Shown in pieces: positions 10,383 to 20,174 of a stretch of DNA of 64,000 nucleotides. Within the stretch, counting starts at the first letter, position 1, and the number at the start of each line of letters is the position of its first letter. Location of the stretch: the IMG/VR virus record IMGVR_UViG_3300035703_000006, positions 183,113-247,112 of that record; one strand, given 5' to 3'. The stretch comes from a virus. The position numbers and the translations under genes are program-made. Under the pieces are notes generated by a model, which had not been told where the DNA came from, made no database searches, and saw only the letters and a program-made list of their open reading frames with translations.

Positions 10383-11729
10383 ATGAATCCACTTGAACTA
10401 GTCGTAAAGACTTTACATTCGTTTGAAGAAAAAGAACTTTCCAAACAAGTTCTTCAAGCATTTGGAAAGAAGGCAGAAACATTCAAACAATATGATGATG
10501 TAGCAAAGATTTTTTTTGAACTCAAAGATTTTACAAATGCTATAACTTATGGTGAACAGGCACTTAAACTTGCAAATTCACCACAGGAAAAATATATAAC
10601 TTCAAAAAATTTGATTAATGCTTATAATCAAAACAATTATCCTGAAAAAGCAATTACTCAAATTTCAAAAATTAAATCACAAAATCCTCAAGATGCTGAA
10701 CTTCTCTTAGAGGAAACTTTTTCATATTCTGCAATTAATCAAAAAGACAAGGCAGAAAAACTTCTTTTTGATTTAATCAAATATAAACTTCCTGAGGAAA
10801 TAGAAAGAAAGGCATATCATAATCTTTCTGGTCATTATTTTAGGAAGGATGATTTGAAAACAGGTCTCAAACATTTTCTCAAAGCAGGAGAAGTGGAGGC
10901 ATATAAAAACCGACAAGTTCCACCATTTCCTAAGTGGGATGGTAAAGTAACCCCAGGTAAAACTATAGTAATTGATAGTCAGTGTGGTGCTGGTGATGAA
11001 ATAATTCATGTAAGATTCATGAAGCACATTAAAGATCTTGGAATGAATCCAATCTGGACAACTACAAGAAAACACATTCAAGATATTTTTAACTATAATG
11101 GTTTTCAAACAGAATTAGTTTGGGATAATCCAAAATTTCCAGAAGATTCTGAATGGGTTTATGCTCTTGCACTTCCATATTATCTTAATCTTTCTGTAAA
11201 TGATTTGGGGAAAGAACCTTACCTTAAACCATTACCAGAAAAAGAAAAAAAATATTCTTATTTAAAGAAAGATGATAAGTACAAAATTGGAATCTTTTGG
11301 AACTCTGGATCTGGATTTGAACAAGCACATTTCAGAAGTATGGATTTTTTTGATTTGTGGAATGTAATTTCTGATCCAGACCATTCACTTTACTCACTTC
11401 AAATGAGTGATACGCAAGTCCCCAAAACTTGTAAAAATCACATTAAAGAATTTCATTCAAAGGATAGAGAATTTTCAGATACTTTTTCTATTATAAATCA
11501 AATGGATTTGATAATTACTTCTTGTACTTCTGTGGCACATGTTGCTGCTTCTATGGGAAAAGAGGTATGTGTCTTTGTCCCAATTATGGAATATTATGTT
11601 TGGACAAGTTCTAATGGGAAATCCTGGTGGTATGGTGATAATGTTCATTTGTTTAGGCAAAAGAAACCAAGAACTTGGAAAGAACCTTTAATTGAATTGA
11701 AGGAGTTTTTAAATGATAGAGGAGTATAA
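10383..11729 (+). CDS. TPR plus GT9-like glycosyltransferase
   Basis: 448 residues. The first about 180 residues are helical TPR-like repeats (KDFTNAITYGEQALKLA, NYPEKAITQISKIK). The C-terminal half resembles GT9 ADP-heptose-type transferases of the TPR-GT9 kind: SQCGAGDEIIHVRF near residue 203, KIGIFWNSGSGFEQ, a late MDLIITSCTSVAHVAASMGK segment, and an ending with SWWYGDNVHLFRQ. It opens a run of glycan-type genes and probably glycosylates a virion or host surface component; substrate unknown. Confidence 0.75.
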   Translation: MNPLELVVKTLHSFEEKELSKQVLQAFGKKAETFKQYDDVAKIFFELKDFTNAITYGEQALKLANSPQEKYITSKNLINAYNQNNYPEKAITQISKIKSQNPQDAELLLEETFSYSAINQKDKAEKLLFDLIKYKLPEEIERKAYHNLSGHYFRKDDLKTGLKHFLKAGEVEAYKNRQVPPFPKWDGKVTPGKTIVIDSQCGAGDEIIHVRFMKHIKDLGMNPIWTTTRKHIQDIFNYNGFQTELVWDNPKFPEDSEWVYALALPYYLNLSVNDLGKEPYLKPLPEKEKKYSYLKKDDKYKIGIFWNSGSGFEQAHFRSMDFFDLWNVISDPDHSLYSLQMSDTQVPKTCKNHIKEFHSKDREFSDTFSIINQMDLIITSCTSVAHVAASMGKEVCVFVPIMEYYVWTSSNGKSWWYGDNVHLFRQKKPRTWKEPLIELKEFLNDRGV

Positions 11730-12195
11730 TTTATCTTATCTCAATCTTGAATACTTAAAAAATACACTTTTAAATATAAAAACAAGTCCTCATGGACTTG
11801 TAACAAAAGGTACTTCCACTTACAATCACGGAATGCCTGTCTTAATGTATCCAGAACTGATTGGATTGAGAAATATCATCAAACAATATGTTAGACTATA
11901 TTGTAGTAAGTATAATATTTCACCTCTAAAGTTTATTAATAGTTGGTTTAATATCTCACAACCAGGAAATAAACTTAAGGCACATAAACACGAAGAAAGT
12001 ATTATTAGTGGAGCATTTTATATTTCTGGAAAAACTTCATTAATTTTTTCAGATAAATCCATTAAACCTTACTCTGGACTATTAGTAATCTTCTCAAGTG
12101 ATTTGATTCACTACACAGAAGAAGAAACAGAAGAAAGAATAGTTATTAGTTTCAATACCGATTATGAAGAAAGTACTCGTTACACTGGACATTAA
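11713..12195 (+). CDS. Putative 2OG-Fe(II) oxygenase-like protein
   Basis: 160 residues. A double-stranded beta-helix pattern is visible: SWFNISQPGNKLKAHKHE ... SGAFYISG ... LLVIFSSDLIHYTEEE ... ERIVISFN. The His-x-Glu pair, distal His and later Arg fit the facial triad and 2-oxoglutarate-binding Arg of phage and cyanobacterial putative 2OG-Fe(II) oxygenases. The substrate is unknown; neighbours suggest modification of sugars or fibre residues. It overlaps both neighbours (17 and 32 bases). Confidence 0.6.
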   Translation: MIEEYNLSYLNLEYLKNTLLNIKTSPHGLVTKGTSTYNHGMPVLMYPELIGLRNIIKQYVRLYCSKYNISPLKFINSWFNISQPGNKLKAHKHEESIISGAFYISGKTSLIFSDKSIKPYSGLLVIFSSDLIHYTEEETEERIVISFNTDYEESTRYTGH

Positions 12196-12886
12196 TTATA
12201 ATAAAGACATCACAAATCTTACATATCCTTATATGAGGAAGTATGCTGAGAGAATTGGTGCTGATTTTGTAATTATGAATGAGAGAAAGTTTCCACATCT
12301 CTCAGCAAATATGGAAAAGTTTCAATTATATGAAATTGGAGCAAACTATGATTGGACTATTTTTCTTGACGCAGATGCTTTAATTCATCCCAATTGTCCA
12401 GACATTACGGAAATTTATAATAAGAATTGTGTAATCTTTAATAGGCACGATTATTATCCTTTTAGATTCAAACACAATAATTATGCAAGAAGAGATGGGA
12501 GAAATATTGCTGCTTGTACTTGGTTATGTGTTTTTAGTGACTGGACTCGTCATGCCTGGGAACCATACGAAAATCCAGAGCAATTTATAGATCAAATCAA
12601 TCCTATGGATTTGGAAAAAAACTTTGGATACGAACCACATCATATTCTTGATGATTACCTAGTGAGTCGTAATATCGCAAAGTATGGATTGAAAGTTGAA
12701 ACATTATATCAGTTAGTTCCAAAAGATGCTAAGATGAACTATTGGTTCAATCACGACTTTTGCATTAATGAAGATGACAAAATTAACCTTCTTAAAATGT
12801 GGATAGATAAGATTGAAAAAGGTTCTTATCGTGAAGAAAATCAGATTGAAGAACAATTATGGGGGTGGAAAAAGGGATTACTATGA
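12164..12886 (+). CDS. Putative glycosyltransferase (GT-A fold, DxD)
   Basis: 240 residues. The N-terminus is Rossmann-like (MKKVLVTLDINYN), followed by YMRKYAERIGADFV and TIFLDADALIHPN, where DAD is a typical metal and nucleotide-sugar binding DxD of GT-A enzymes. C-terminal KMNYWFNHDFC and a histidine-rich PHHILDD may contribute to the active site. It overlaps the upstream oxygenase-like gene by 32 bases and the next gene by an ATGA junction. Confidence 0.6.
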   Translation: MKKVLVTLDINYNKDITNLTYPYMRKYAERIGADFVIMNERKFPHLSANMEKFQLYEIGANYDWTIFLDADALIHPNCPDITEIYNKNCVIFNRHDYYPFRFKHNNYARRDGRNIAACTWLCVFSDWTRHAWEPYENPEQFIDQINPMDLEKNFGYEPHHILDDYLVSRNIAKYGLKVETLYQLVPKDAKMNYWFNHDFCINEDDKINLLKMWIDKIEKGSYREENQIEEQLWGWKKGLL

Positions 12887-13671
12887 AATTTTTATTTTTA
12901 GTTGGGTCTGCACTTAAACATTTTCAAGAAGAAAATTTTAGTGCCTACGATGAAGAGCAAAGATTTAATCAAACACTAGATACTATTGAGTGCATAAGAA
13001 AAAAAGTTCCAGAGTCTTATGTTGTTTTATTTGAGTGCTCGTCTAAACCAATCAATCAAAAACAAAAGGATATACTTGAAGAAAAATGTGATTTGTTTTT
13101 AGAGTTCCATTCGGAATCGGTCATTCAGCAAATTTATGAAAATATTGAAAAAAGACCAGAATTGATTACCTATGGAAAATCATTACTGGAAACTAGAGGT
13201 TTATTGAATGCACTTTATACAATCAAAGAACATAACCTTTTTAATGATAGTCAAAGAGTTTTCAAATTAACTGGAAGATATTTACTAAATGATGATTTCA
13301 ATATTGAAGATTACCAAAGTAAGTTTTTGGAAGGTCATTATGTAATTAAAAAGTATGATTATCTTTCTGAAGAAGAACAGAATTTAAATGAAAAGAGTCT
13401 TGAGAATGTTTATGCATATCTTTATGGTGCTAAAGGTATGATGATTACTGGGTTGTGGTCGTTCGATAGAATTTTATTTAATGATGCAGTTGAAGCACTC
13501 GAAAGAGCATTTTTTTATATGGAAAAGATGATACAATATACTGCTGGTACTGATGTTGAGCACTCACTTTACAGATTCATTGATAAGAGAAATATTATTA
13601 GTATTCCCAATCTTGGACTTACTTTAATTAAAGGAATGAGTGGTGAAAATGGAGGAACATATCATACGTGA
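12883..13671 (+). CDS. Unrecognised protein of the glycan cluster
   Basis: 262 residues from the ATG in the ATGA overlap with the upstream gene. It begins MKFLFLVGSALKHF and contains VFKLTGRYLLNDDF, a stretch reminiscent of bacterial proteins found with glycosyltransferases, but no clear DxD or Walker motif. Its place between two glycosyltransferase-like genes suggests a role in the same pathway. Function not assigned. Confidence 0.55.
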   Translation: MKFLFLVGSALKHFQEENFSAYDEEQRFNQTLDTIECIRKKVPESYVVLFECSSKPINQKQKDILEEKCDLFLEFHSESVIQQIYENIEKRPELITYGKSLLETRGLLNALYTIKEHNLFNDSQRVFKLTGRYLLNDDFNIEDYQSKFLEGHYVIKKYDYLSEEEQNLNEKSLENVYAYLYGAKGMMITGLWSFDRILFNDAVEALERAFFYMEKMIQYTAGTDVEHSLYRFIDKRNIISIPNLGLTLIKGMSGENGGTYHT

Positions 13672-14348
13672 AAATAGCAATTTTTTATCACATAGGACAA
13701 ACAGGTTTAGGAGCATTCATCTATCAACAGCAGATTCATAGATTATATGCTTCTGGTCTTATGCAAGCAGCAAATCATATTCACTTTGGAGTCAATGGAG
13801 ACCAAGAGTTGTTTAATGTTCCTGAAAAAGTGAAAGTAAATTACAATCCAAAAGAACAATGGACAACAGAAAAGCAGACACTACTTGACCTAAAAAATTT
13901 TTGTAAAGAAAACCCAGATTATAAAGTTCTTTATTTTCACACAAAAGGTTCTACCAAAGACTCTTTAAGTGTTCAATCTTGGAGACTAATGATGGAATAT
14001 TTTGTAATTGATAAGTGGGAAGAATGCGTAAAATATCTTGATGAGTATACTTGTGTTGGATGTCATTTAGGAACAATTGGTCCTAGTATTTGTGCAGATG
14101 GTTCTTTGATAGAAAATGATAAGACTTATGCTTATATGGGAAACTTTTGGTGGGCAAATTCTTCCTATATAAACACAATCAAATCAAGATATATGGATTC
14201 TGATTGTAGAATGGAGAAAGAAAGATGGATTGGTGATAGTGATACTTGCTATCCAAAAACACTATACAATAATATAGAATTTGATTCCAATCCTTTTAAC
14301 TTTAATAATTATTCTTATTATTTTAGGGAGGAAGATTATGTTTCGTGA
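13668..14348 (+). CDS. Putative glycosyltransferase-like protein (HTKG motif)
   Basis: 226 residues. The start is GTG at 13668, whose last bases form the upstream TGA. MKIAIFYHIGQTGLGAF is a Rossmann-type start; YFHTKGSTKD and SWRLMMEYFVIDKWEEC resemble a family of bacterial glycosyltransferase-like proteins with an HTKG signature, followed by GNFWWANSSYI. Likely acts on a surface glycan. Confidence 0.5.
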   Translation: MKIAIFYHIGQTGLGAFIYQQQIHRLYASGLMQAANHIHFGVNGDQELFNVPEKVKVNYNPKEQWTTEKQTLLDLKNFCKENPDYKVLYFHTKGSTKDSLSVQSWRLMMEYFVIDKWEECVKYLDEYTCVGCHLGTIGPSICADGSLIENDKTYAYMGNFWWANSSYINTIKSRYMDSDCRMEKERWIGDSDTCYPKTLYNNIEFDSNPFNFNNYSYYFREEDYVS

Positions 14349-14694
14349 ATGTGGTGAATGCACTGCTTGCTGTTCGTGGTTAATTGGTGATGCTTTTGCT
14401 TGGCAATTTGGTGCAGGGAAGTCTTGTAAGTTTTTGGAATGTAATGGGTGTGGAGTTCATAAAGCAAGACCAGAACCTTGTAGAAATTACCAGTGTGCTT
14501 GGAGTCAGCATTTATTACCAGAAGAAATGAGACCTGATAAATGTAATGTACTGGTTTCTGTTGAAAACAATGAAAGAGGACAATATCTTAGAGTTTTACC
14601 AATAAATACTAAAGAAATAAATGGTGAAGTCAAAAAATATCTTACCAAATGGAGTGATAAAATGAATACTCCAGTTATTTTTGTAGAACTTTAA
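14338..14694 (+). CDS. YkgJ-like CxxCxxCC metal-binding protein
   Basis: 118 residues from the ATG at 14338, preceded by a strong AGGGAGGA ribosome-binding site. MFRECGECTACCSW carries CxxCxxCC, followed by CKFLECNGCGVHKARP and CRNYQCAW, the cysteine layout of the YkgJ zinc/iron-chelating family. It overlaps the upstream gene by 11 bases. The role in the phage is unknown; it could accompany the metal-dependent oxygenases nearby (inference). Confidence 0.65.
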   Translation: MFRECGECTACCSWLIGDAFAWQFGAGKSCKFLECNGCGVHKARPEPCRNYQCAWSQHLLPEEMRPDKCNVLVSVENNERGQYLRVLPINTKEINGEVKKYLTKWSDKMNTPVIFVEL

Positions 14695-14706
14695 CACTCT
14701 CCCCAA

Positions 14707-15906
14707 ATGCCTACATTTTATAACTTTACCGAAAATAATATAGTACGTTCTTTTGATGATGTTTTTGTTCCTGCTGATGCATTTAGGGATGGAAATTTGT
14801 TTACTTGGGGTTATAATTCAAATTCTCAATTAGGACTCAATGATACAACCAATAGATCTACACCAGTCACAACAATTGCTGGAGGATCCAATTGGATTCA
14901 AATAAGTTGTAGTGGTGCTCATTTTAATTTTAACTACCACACAGCAGCAATCAAAACTGATGGGACTTTATGGGTTTGGGGTAATAACAATAATGTACAA
15001 CTTGGAACCAATGATACAATTAGAAAATCCACTCCAGTAACAACATTTGCTGGAGGAAGCAATTGGAAACAAGTTTCTTGCGGTCCTACTTATACTGCAG
15101 CAATCAAAAATGATGGAACCTTATGGACTTGGGGAAATAATAGTTCAGGACAACTTGGAATTAACATTGCCGGTTCTAATGTTGGTAGATCTACTCCAGT
15201 CACCACATTTGCTGGAGGAACAAATTGGAAACAAGTAAGTGCAGGATATAATTCCTGTATGGCAATTAAAACTGATGGAACATTATGGTCTTGGGGTTAT
15301 AATGGTCGTGGTCAACATGCAACCAATGACACAACTCAAAGAAATACTCCAGTCACAACATTTGTTGGAGGAACCAATTGGATGCAAATAAGTGCCGGTT
15401 TTCGACATAGGGCAGCAATCAAAACTGATGGCACTTTATGGACATGGGGTTATAATACTAGTGGGCAACTAGGAATTAATAATGTAACCACTCAAATACT
15501 TACTCCAGTCACAACATTTGCTGGAGGAACCAATTGGAAACAAGTTTTTTGTGGAGAAAATTCATCTGCAGCAATCAAAACTGATGGAACCTTATGGACT
15601 TGGGGAATTGGTTTTAATTCGGGACTAGGAGTTGCTGATGCAACTAATAGATCTACTCCAGTCACTACCTTTGCTGGAGGAACCAATTGGAAACAAGTGA
15701 GTATTGGTACTCATCGTATGGGAGCAATCAAAACTGATGGGACTTTATGGATGTGGGGTAGTGGAAATGATGGAGCACTAGGAAATGCTGGTATAACTAA
15801 TAGATCTACTCCAGTAACAACATTTGCTGGAGGAACCAATTGGAAACAAGTTTCTTGTGGTACTAAACACACTGCAGCAGCCACATACATAGATTCTGTG
15901 ATATAA
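14707..15906 (+). CDS. RCC1-like seven-bladed propeller protein
   Basis: 399 residues with seven LW-x-WG blade units after a unique N-terminus (MPTFYNFTENNIVRSFDD). Blade consensus and DNA are close to those of the genes at 5008 and 6878, so the three are recent paralogues or exchange blades. Both seven-bladed copies have short unique N-termini that could dock on different virion parts. Likely a surface or adhesin protein. Confidence 0.78.
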   Translation: MPTFYNFTENNIVRSFDDVFVPADAFRDGNLFTWGYNSNSQLGLNDTTNRSTPVTTIAGGSNWIQISCSGAHFNFNYHTAAIKTDGTLWVWGNNNNVQLGTNDTIRKSTPVTTFAGGSNWKQVSCGPTYTAAIKNDGTLWTWGNNSSGQLGINIAGSNVGRSTPVTTFAGGTNWKQVSAGYNSCMAIKTDGTLWSWGYNGRGQHATNDTTQRNTPVTTFVGGTNWMQISAGFRHRAAIKTDGTLWTWGYNTSGQLGINNVTTQILTPVTTFAGGTNWKQVFCGENSSAAIKTDGTLWTWGIGFNSGLGVADATNRSTPVTTFAGGTNWKQVSIGTHRMGAIKTDGTLWMWGSGNDGALGNAGITNRSTPVTTFAGGTNWKQVSCGTKHTAAATYIDSVI

Positions 15907-15921
15907 TAATTAATAAAAACT

Positions 15922-16704
15922 ATGAAGAAATTGTATTTTCTTGGAGGACTTCCAAGAAGTGGTTCTACATTACTTGGATCACTTCTCAATCAGCATCCAG
16001 AGATTTACGTATCACCCACTTCTCCATTAGGTGATGTTGTTTCTGGGATTGAAAAGATATTCAATGAAGTTGATATTCAATTTACATTTGATCGCAAAGA
16101 AGTATCTTATAATGTTTATTCATCAGTTCTTGCTAACTTTTATAATCACATTCCCAAACCTGTCATTTTAGATAAGCACAGATTTTGGGGAAAGAATCTT
16201 GATGTAGTTCAAATGTTTCTTTCCAACAAACCAAAAATTGTAGCAACATATCGTTCCATACCAGAAGTTCTTACGTCATATATTTCGTTAATAGAAAGAT
16301 CTAAGCACAAAGATAATTTTATTGACGAACATTTAAGAAAAGATAATTTACCCATCACAAATAACAATCGTGCTGAGTATATTTGGAGATATTATGTTTC
16401 TCCTTCTTATGAGTCTATGGTTTACGGATTAAAAAAATATCCAGAATGGGTTCATTTAGTTGAATATAATAATCTTGTAAAAAATCCACAAGAAGAACTT
16501 AATAAAGTTTATGAATTCTTAGAAATTTCATCTCATACAAATACTTTTCATAATATCGAAAATGCTTGTGGAGAGCAAAAAGATGAAGAATGGGGACTAA
16601 AAGGTCTTCATGATATTCGTCCAAATCTTTCTAAAATATCACAAAATCCTATTGATATAATAGGAGAAGAAAACGTAAAAATTTATTCCAAATTTGATTT
16701 ATGA
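15922..16704 (+). CDS. Sulfotransferase-like protein
   Basis: 260 residues. GGLPRSGSTLLGSLLNQHP at residues 8-26 is the 5'-PAPS phosphosulfate loop of the sulfotransferase family, and KIVATYRSIPEVLTSYI matches the 3'-phosphate binding segment. It lies in the glycan cluster and overlaps the next gene by an ATGA junction, so sulfation of a sugar or tyrosine on the virion or host envelope is plausible. Confidence 0.75.
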   Translation: MKKLYFLGGLPRSGSTLLGSLLNQHPEIYVSPTSPLGDVVSGIEKIFNEVDIQFTFDRKEVSYNVYSSVLANFYNHIPKPVILDKHRFWGKNLDVVQMFLSNKPKIVATYRSIPEVLTSYISLIERSKHKDNFIDEHLRKDNLPITNNNRAEYIWRYYVSPSYESMVYGLKKYPEWVHLVEYNNLVKNPQEELNKVYEFLEISSHTNTFHNIENACGEQKDEEWGLKGLHDIRPNLSKISQNPIDIIGEENVKIYSKFDL

Positions 16705-17396
16705 AAACACAAATTGAAGTATTTTTAAGACATTGTTATACATCAAAAGTTAATTTATCAGGAGCAAATCGTCCAGACTGGTGGAATAAGGAAAAAGTAT
16801 TTCAAAACTTCAAAAGTACTCTGAATCCAGAGACTACAAATTATACAATTATTTTTGATGAGTGTTATGGAAAACAACAAGACACATTTCTAAAAAATGA
16901 AAGTGCAGTCACTATCAATTGTGGAAAAGAAAGTTCTAGTTTTTGCAAGACATTAGAGTATATTCTTTCACAAGACTTTGATAATGATACAATCATTTAT
17001 TTTCTTGAGGATGATTATCTACATCGTCCAGGATGGGATAAAGTTTTGATTGATGGATTTACTCTCCCAGTTCAGTATGTGACCTTATACGACCACGGAG
17101 ACAAGTATCAGGAGATGTATGAGAACTTTATGACTAAAGTTCTTGCAACAAAATATTCTCATTGGATGCCAACTCCTTCAACTACTAATACTTTTGCAGT
17201 GAAGTTCAAGACTCTCAAGGAAGACGAAGAGATTCATAAACACTTTTCTACAGGATTTGAACCATCTGCAGATCACGGAAAATTTTTAGAACTACATAAA
17301 AGAGGAAGAAATTTAATTTCAAGTATTCCTGGTTATTCTACACATTGCCATTCTCAATTTTTATCTCCTTGTATTGATTGGGCAAGTTATCTATGA
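16701..17396 (+). CDS. Putative GT-A type glycosyltransferase
   Basis: 231 residues. YTIIFDECYG is followed by IIYFLEDDYLHRPGW, where EDD occupies the place of a DxD motif, then PVQYVTLYDHGDKY and a C-terminal GYSTHCHSQFLSP. This pattern is seen in phage and cyanobacterial glycosyltransferase-like proteins. No specific substrate can be named. Confidence 0.5.
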   Translation: MKTQIEVFLRHCYTSKVNLSGANRPDWWNKEKVFQNFKSTLNPETTNYTIIFDECYGKQQDTFLKNESAVTINCGKESSSFCKTLEYILSQDFDNDTIIYFLEDDYLHRPGWDKVLIDGFTLPVQYVTLYDHGDKYQEMYENFMTKVLATKYSHWMPTPSTTNTFAVKFKTLKEDEEIHKHFSTGFEPSADHGKFLELHKRGRNLISSIPGYSTHCHSQFLSPCIDWASYL

Positions 17397-17962
17397 AAGT
17401 GATTCAAATTGGATCAAATAAAGGTGACGACGATCTATCAGATTATCTTAAAAAAAATTATAAGGAATTGGAGTTTGGTCTTTTTGTAGAAGCAAATCCA
17501 CTTCATATTGGTAACTTAAAGAATTGTTATTCTCAATATAAAAATGCTATAATAGAAAATATTGCAATCAAAATTCCTTCACATCAAGAAGATATTCTAA
17601 AGTTGTATTATCATCAAAATGATGGTCCAATGTATCACGTTGCCTCTTGCAATAAATCACATATTGAGATTTATTATTCAACAGAAGGAATTAAATATTT
17701 TGAAATTCCTTGTATAACTTTAGATGATTTATTTAAAAAGTACCAAATCAAAGATTTAGATTGGTTGCTATTAGACATTGAAGGTATTGATGCTGAAATA
17801 TTACTTTCTACTGATTGGAGTAAGTATGACATTCAAAGAATTGAATATGAAAAATTACATTTGGGAAATAAAAAAGATGAGATAGAAAATATATTTGAAA
17901 ATCTTGGATACAAAAAAATAAATTCTTTACACGATTATGACGATGCTTGGGGGAAACACTAA
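17393..17962 (+). CDS. FkbM-type SAM-dependent methyltransferase
   Basis: 189 residues from the ATG overlapping the upstream stop. MKVIQIGSNKGDDDLSDYL, GLFVEANPLHIGNLK, ITLDDLFKKY and LDWLLLDIEGIDAEIL are the successive motifs of FkbM-family methyltransferases (SAM-binding loop, acidic residue of motif II, catalytic-side IEGID). Probably O-methylates a sugar in the pathway encoded here. Confidence 0.75.
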   Translation: MKVIQIGSNKGDDDLSDYLKKNYKELEFGLFVEANPLHIGNLKNCYSQYKNAIIENIAIKIPSHQEDILKLYYHQNDGPMYHVASCNKSHIEIYYSTEGIKYFEIPCITLDDLFKKYQIKDLDWLLLDIEGIDAEILLSTDWSKYDIQRIEYEKLHLGNKKDEIENIFENLGYKKINSLHDYDDAWGKH

Positions 17963-18645
17963 TGAAAAATCATCCTGTAACTGAAACTGATTATTTTAAA
18001 ACCATTAAAATGGTGGTAGACAATATTCACAATACTGGAATGGTAGAAGCAGGTTCTGGGTACTGCTTAAGTATGAGTGACATTGTACTTAAACTTTTAC
18101 ACAAAGAAGGGATTAAGTCAAGACTTGTTGAGTGCAATTTAATGGTTACACTTAAAAACCCTCCTGGATTATTTTTGATTGGTTATCCTGGATTTAATCA
18201 GAATAACTATGATTCAGAAAAAATGATGCAAACGCATATTATTTGCATCACCGAGACTGAAATTCCCATTTTAATTGACACTAGTATTTCTCATATTGAT
18301 AAAAATGTTCCTTATATCTGTGCTCCAATTCTGAGAAATTATGAGCACGCAAATATTTCAGAGTATGAATTTGAAACAAGCACTTGGACATACACTGAGA
18401 AAAAAGAAACCGAAATAGAACTTCCAAAACTCCATCAAAAAAGTATTATTGATAGAATCAAAAAAGATACCGAAATACAAACTCAAATTAATTTTATTCG
18501 GAACTTTATGATTATTTTATTTGCAATATCGGGATTGAATTTAATTCGTGGTACATACGACTTTTACCAGACTTTTGTTAACCCGAATAGTGGTTGGGGT
18601 CCACAAAAAGTTCAAATACATAATACGAATGAGGTTAAAAAATGA
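17962..18645 (+). CDS. Unrecognised protein with one C-terminal membrane segment
   Basis: 227 residues, start overlapping the upstream stop (TAATG). It contains EAGSGYCLSMSDIVLKLLH with Cys followed by a helix, and a later THIICITETEIPILIDTS; the layout is loosely like a transglutaminase-type fold, which I cannot confirm. A hydrophobic stretch (about 177-195, FMIILFAISGLNLIRG) looks like a membrane segment. Function unknown. Confidence 0.5.
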   Translation: MKNHPVTETDYFKTIKMVVDNIHNTGMVEAGSGYCLSMSDIVLKLLHKEGIKSRLVECNLMVTLKNPPGLFLIGYPGFNQNNYDSEKMMQTHIICITETEIPILIDTSISHIDKNVPYICAPILRNYEHANISEYEFETSTWTYTEKKETEIELPKLHQKSIIDRIKKDTEIQTQINFIRNFMIILFAISGLNLIRGTYDFYQTFVNPNSGWGPQKVQIHNTNEVKK

Positions 18646-20174
18646 AAATTACACTATACGCAATTGCAAAGAACGAAGAAAAAAATGTTTCAAAATTCGT
18701 TGAAATTTCAAAAAAGTTTGATGATGTTGTTGTAGTTGATACTGGAAGTACAGACAATACAATTCAACTACTCAGAGATGCTGGTGTTAAAGTCTATGAG
18801 CATCCACAAACAAGAGAAGAGTTTGATTTTTCAGTCGCAAGAAATCAGGCACTTTCTTATGTAGAAACAGATTGGGCATTTTCTATTGACTTCAATGAAG
18901 AATTGAGTGAATTCTTTTCAGAAGGTCTTGAAGTAATTTCTAATGAGTTCACCTCATTCAAGCATCAAAGATATGATAAAATTGGTGACCAAGAACCGAC
19001 TTTAGGGCAAGCAACACACATTCGTTTTCACAGAACTAAAAACTATACTTGGGTTAATGCTGTTCATGAAACCCCGATGTTTCTTCCAACAGAAGATTTT
19101 ATAAATGAATCAAGTGTAGACACTACAATAAAGATCATAAAAAACATTCAACCAAGTATTGATAAACAATTATTTTATCTTTCAATTTGTGAAAGAGAAT
19201 ATCAAAAAAATTCAGAAAATACTTATTACCTTTGGTTTATTTTTAAACATTATTTTGAGGTTAAAAATTTCCAAAAAGTATTAGAACTTGGTCAAGAGTA
19301 TCTTAATATTTCTAAAGCATACTTTGATCCTATGAGGATTGATATTTTTATTATGACTGGTCTTGCTTTAGTTAACTTACAAAATATAACATTAGCATCA
19401 AATTATGCATTCCATGCAGTAAGTGAAGCAATGAATATTGGTGGAGATGTTATGGGTAAGGCATTTACAAACCTTCTTGAAATTGGAAAACTGGTAAGAA
19501 ATCCGAATATTATTGTATTTGCTTCTGGATTTTCTGAAGTAACAAAATCACTTAAAGAAAGAACAGATGCGATTGATAAATTGTTTTTGACAAACTTGGA
19601 TGACACTCCATCAACTTCTTGGACTGGACATAGAGACTTTGCGGAATGGTTAGTACGATTCACAAATCCAAAAGTTGTCGTAGATCTTGGGGTTGATTTT
19701 GGATATTCTACGTTCTCATTTGCATTTCCAAGAATTGGTCATGTGTATGGAATTGATAATTTTGTTGGAGATGATTATATTGGAATTGATGACCAAAGAT
19801 TGAAGTATAATTTTGTTACGATGAAGAGAGAAAAACTTCATCTTCAAGATTATATAACTTTCATTGAAGGAACTTTTGATGAAGTAGCAAAAACTTGGGA
19901 TAAACCAATTGACATTCTTCACATTGATGGAAGTCATCATTATGAAGATATCAAAAATGATTTTGAAACTTGGAGTAAATTTGTTTCTGATGATGGAATT
20001 ATTTTACTTCATGACACTTGCGTAGAAACTGCTTTTGGTAGAGAGTATGGTGTTAAAAAGTTTTTTGAAGAAATAGATTTACCAAAATTTACATTCACTC
20101 ATTGTTATGGTCTTGGAGTTGTTTGTAAAAATCCAATTATTTTAGATCAAATTAAGAATACTCTTTGCTTATGA
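18642..20174 (+). CDS. GT2 glycosyltransferase fused to a SAM methyltransferase
   Basis: 510 residues. Residues 1-110 form a GT2 domain: MKITLYAIAKNEEKNVSKF, VVVDTGSTDNT, FDFSVARNQAL and an FSIDFNEEL acidic site. The middle is helical and TPR-like. From about 326 there is a class I methyltransferase: PKVVVDLGVDFGYSTF, VYGIDNFVGD, ILHIDGSHHYEDIKND and GIILLHDTC. The fusion suggests a sugar transferred and then methylated in one enzyme. ATGA overlaps on both sides. Confidence 0.75.
   Translation: MKITLYAIAKNEEKNVSKFVEISKKFDDVVVVDTGSTDNTIQLLRDAGVKVYEHPQTREEFDFSVARNQALSYVETDWAFSIDFNEELSEFFSEGLEVISNEFTSFKHQRYDKIGDQEPTLGQATHIRFHRTKNYTWVNAVHETPMFLPTEDFINESSVDTTIKIIKNIQPSIDKQLFYLSICEREYQKNSENTYYLWFIFKHYFEVKNFQKVLELGQEYLNISKAYFDPMRIDIFIMTGLALVNLQNITLASNYAFHAVSEAMNIGGDVMGKAFTNLLEIGKLVRNPNIIVFASGFSEVTKSLKERTDAIDKLFLTNLDDTPSTSWTGHRDFAEWLVRFTNPKVVVDLGVDFGYSTFSFAFPRIGHVYGIDNFVGDDYIGIDDQRLKYNFVTMKREKLHLQDYITFIEGTFDEVAKTWDKPIDILHIDGSHHYEDIKNDFETWSKFVSDDGIILLHDTCVETAFGREYGVKKFFEEIDLPKFTFTHCYGLGVVCKNPIILDQIKNTLCL

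Noticed and set aside
5008-15906. Diversity-generating retroelement acting on the RCC1-like genes
   Set aside because: No reverse transcriptase or template repeat is visible in the window; variation looks like blade exchange.
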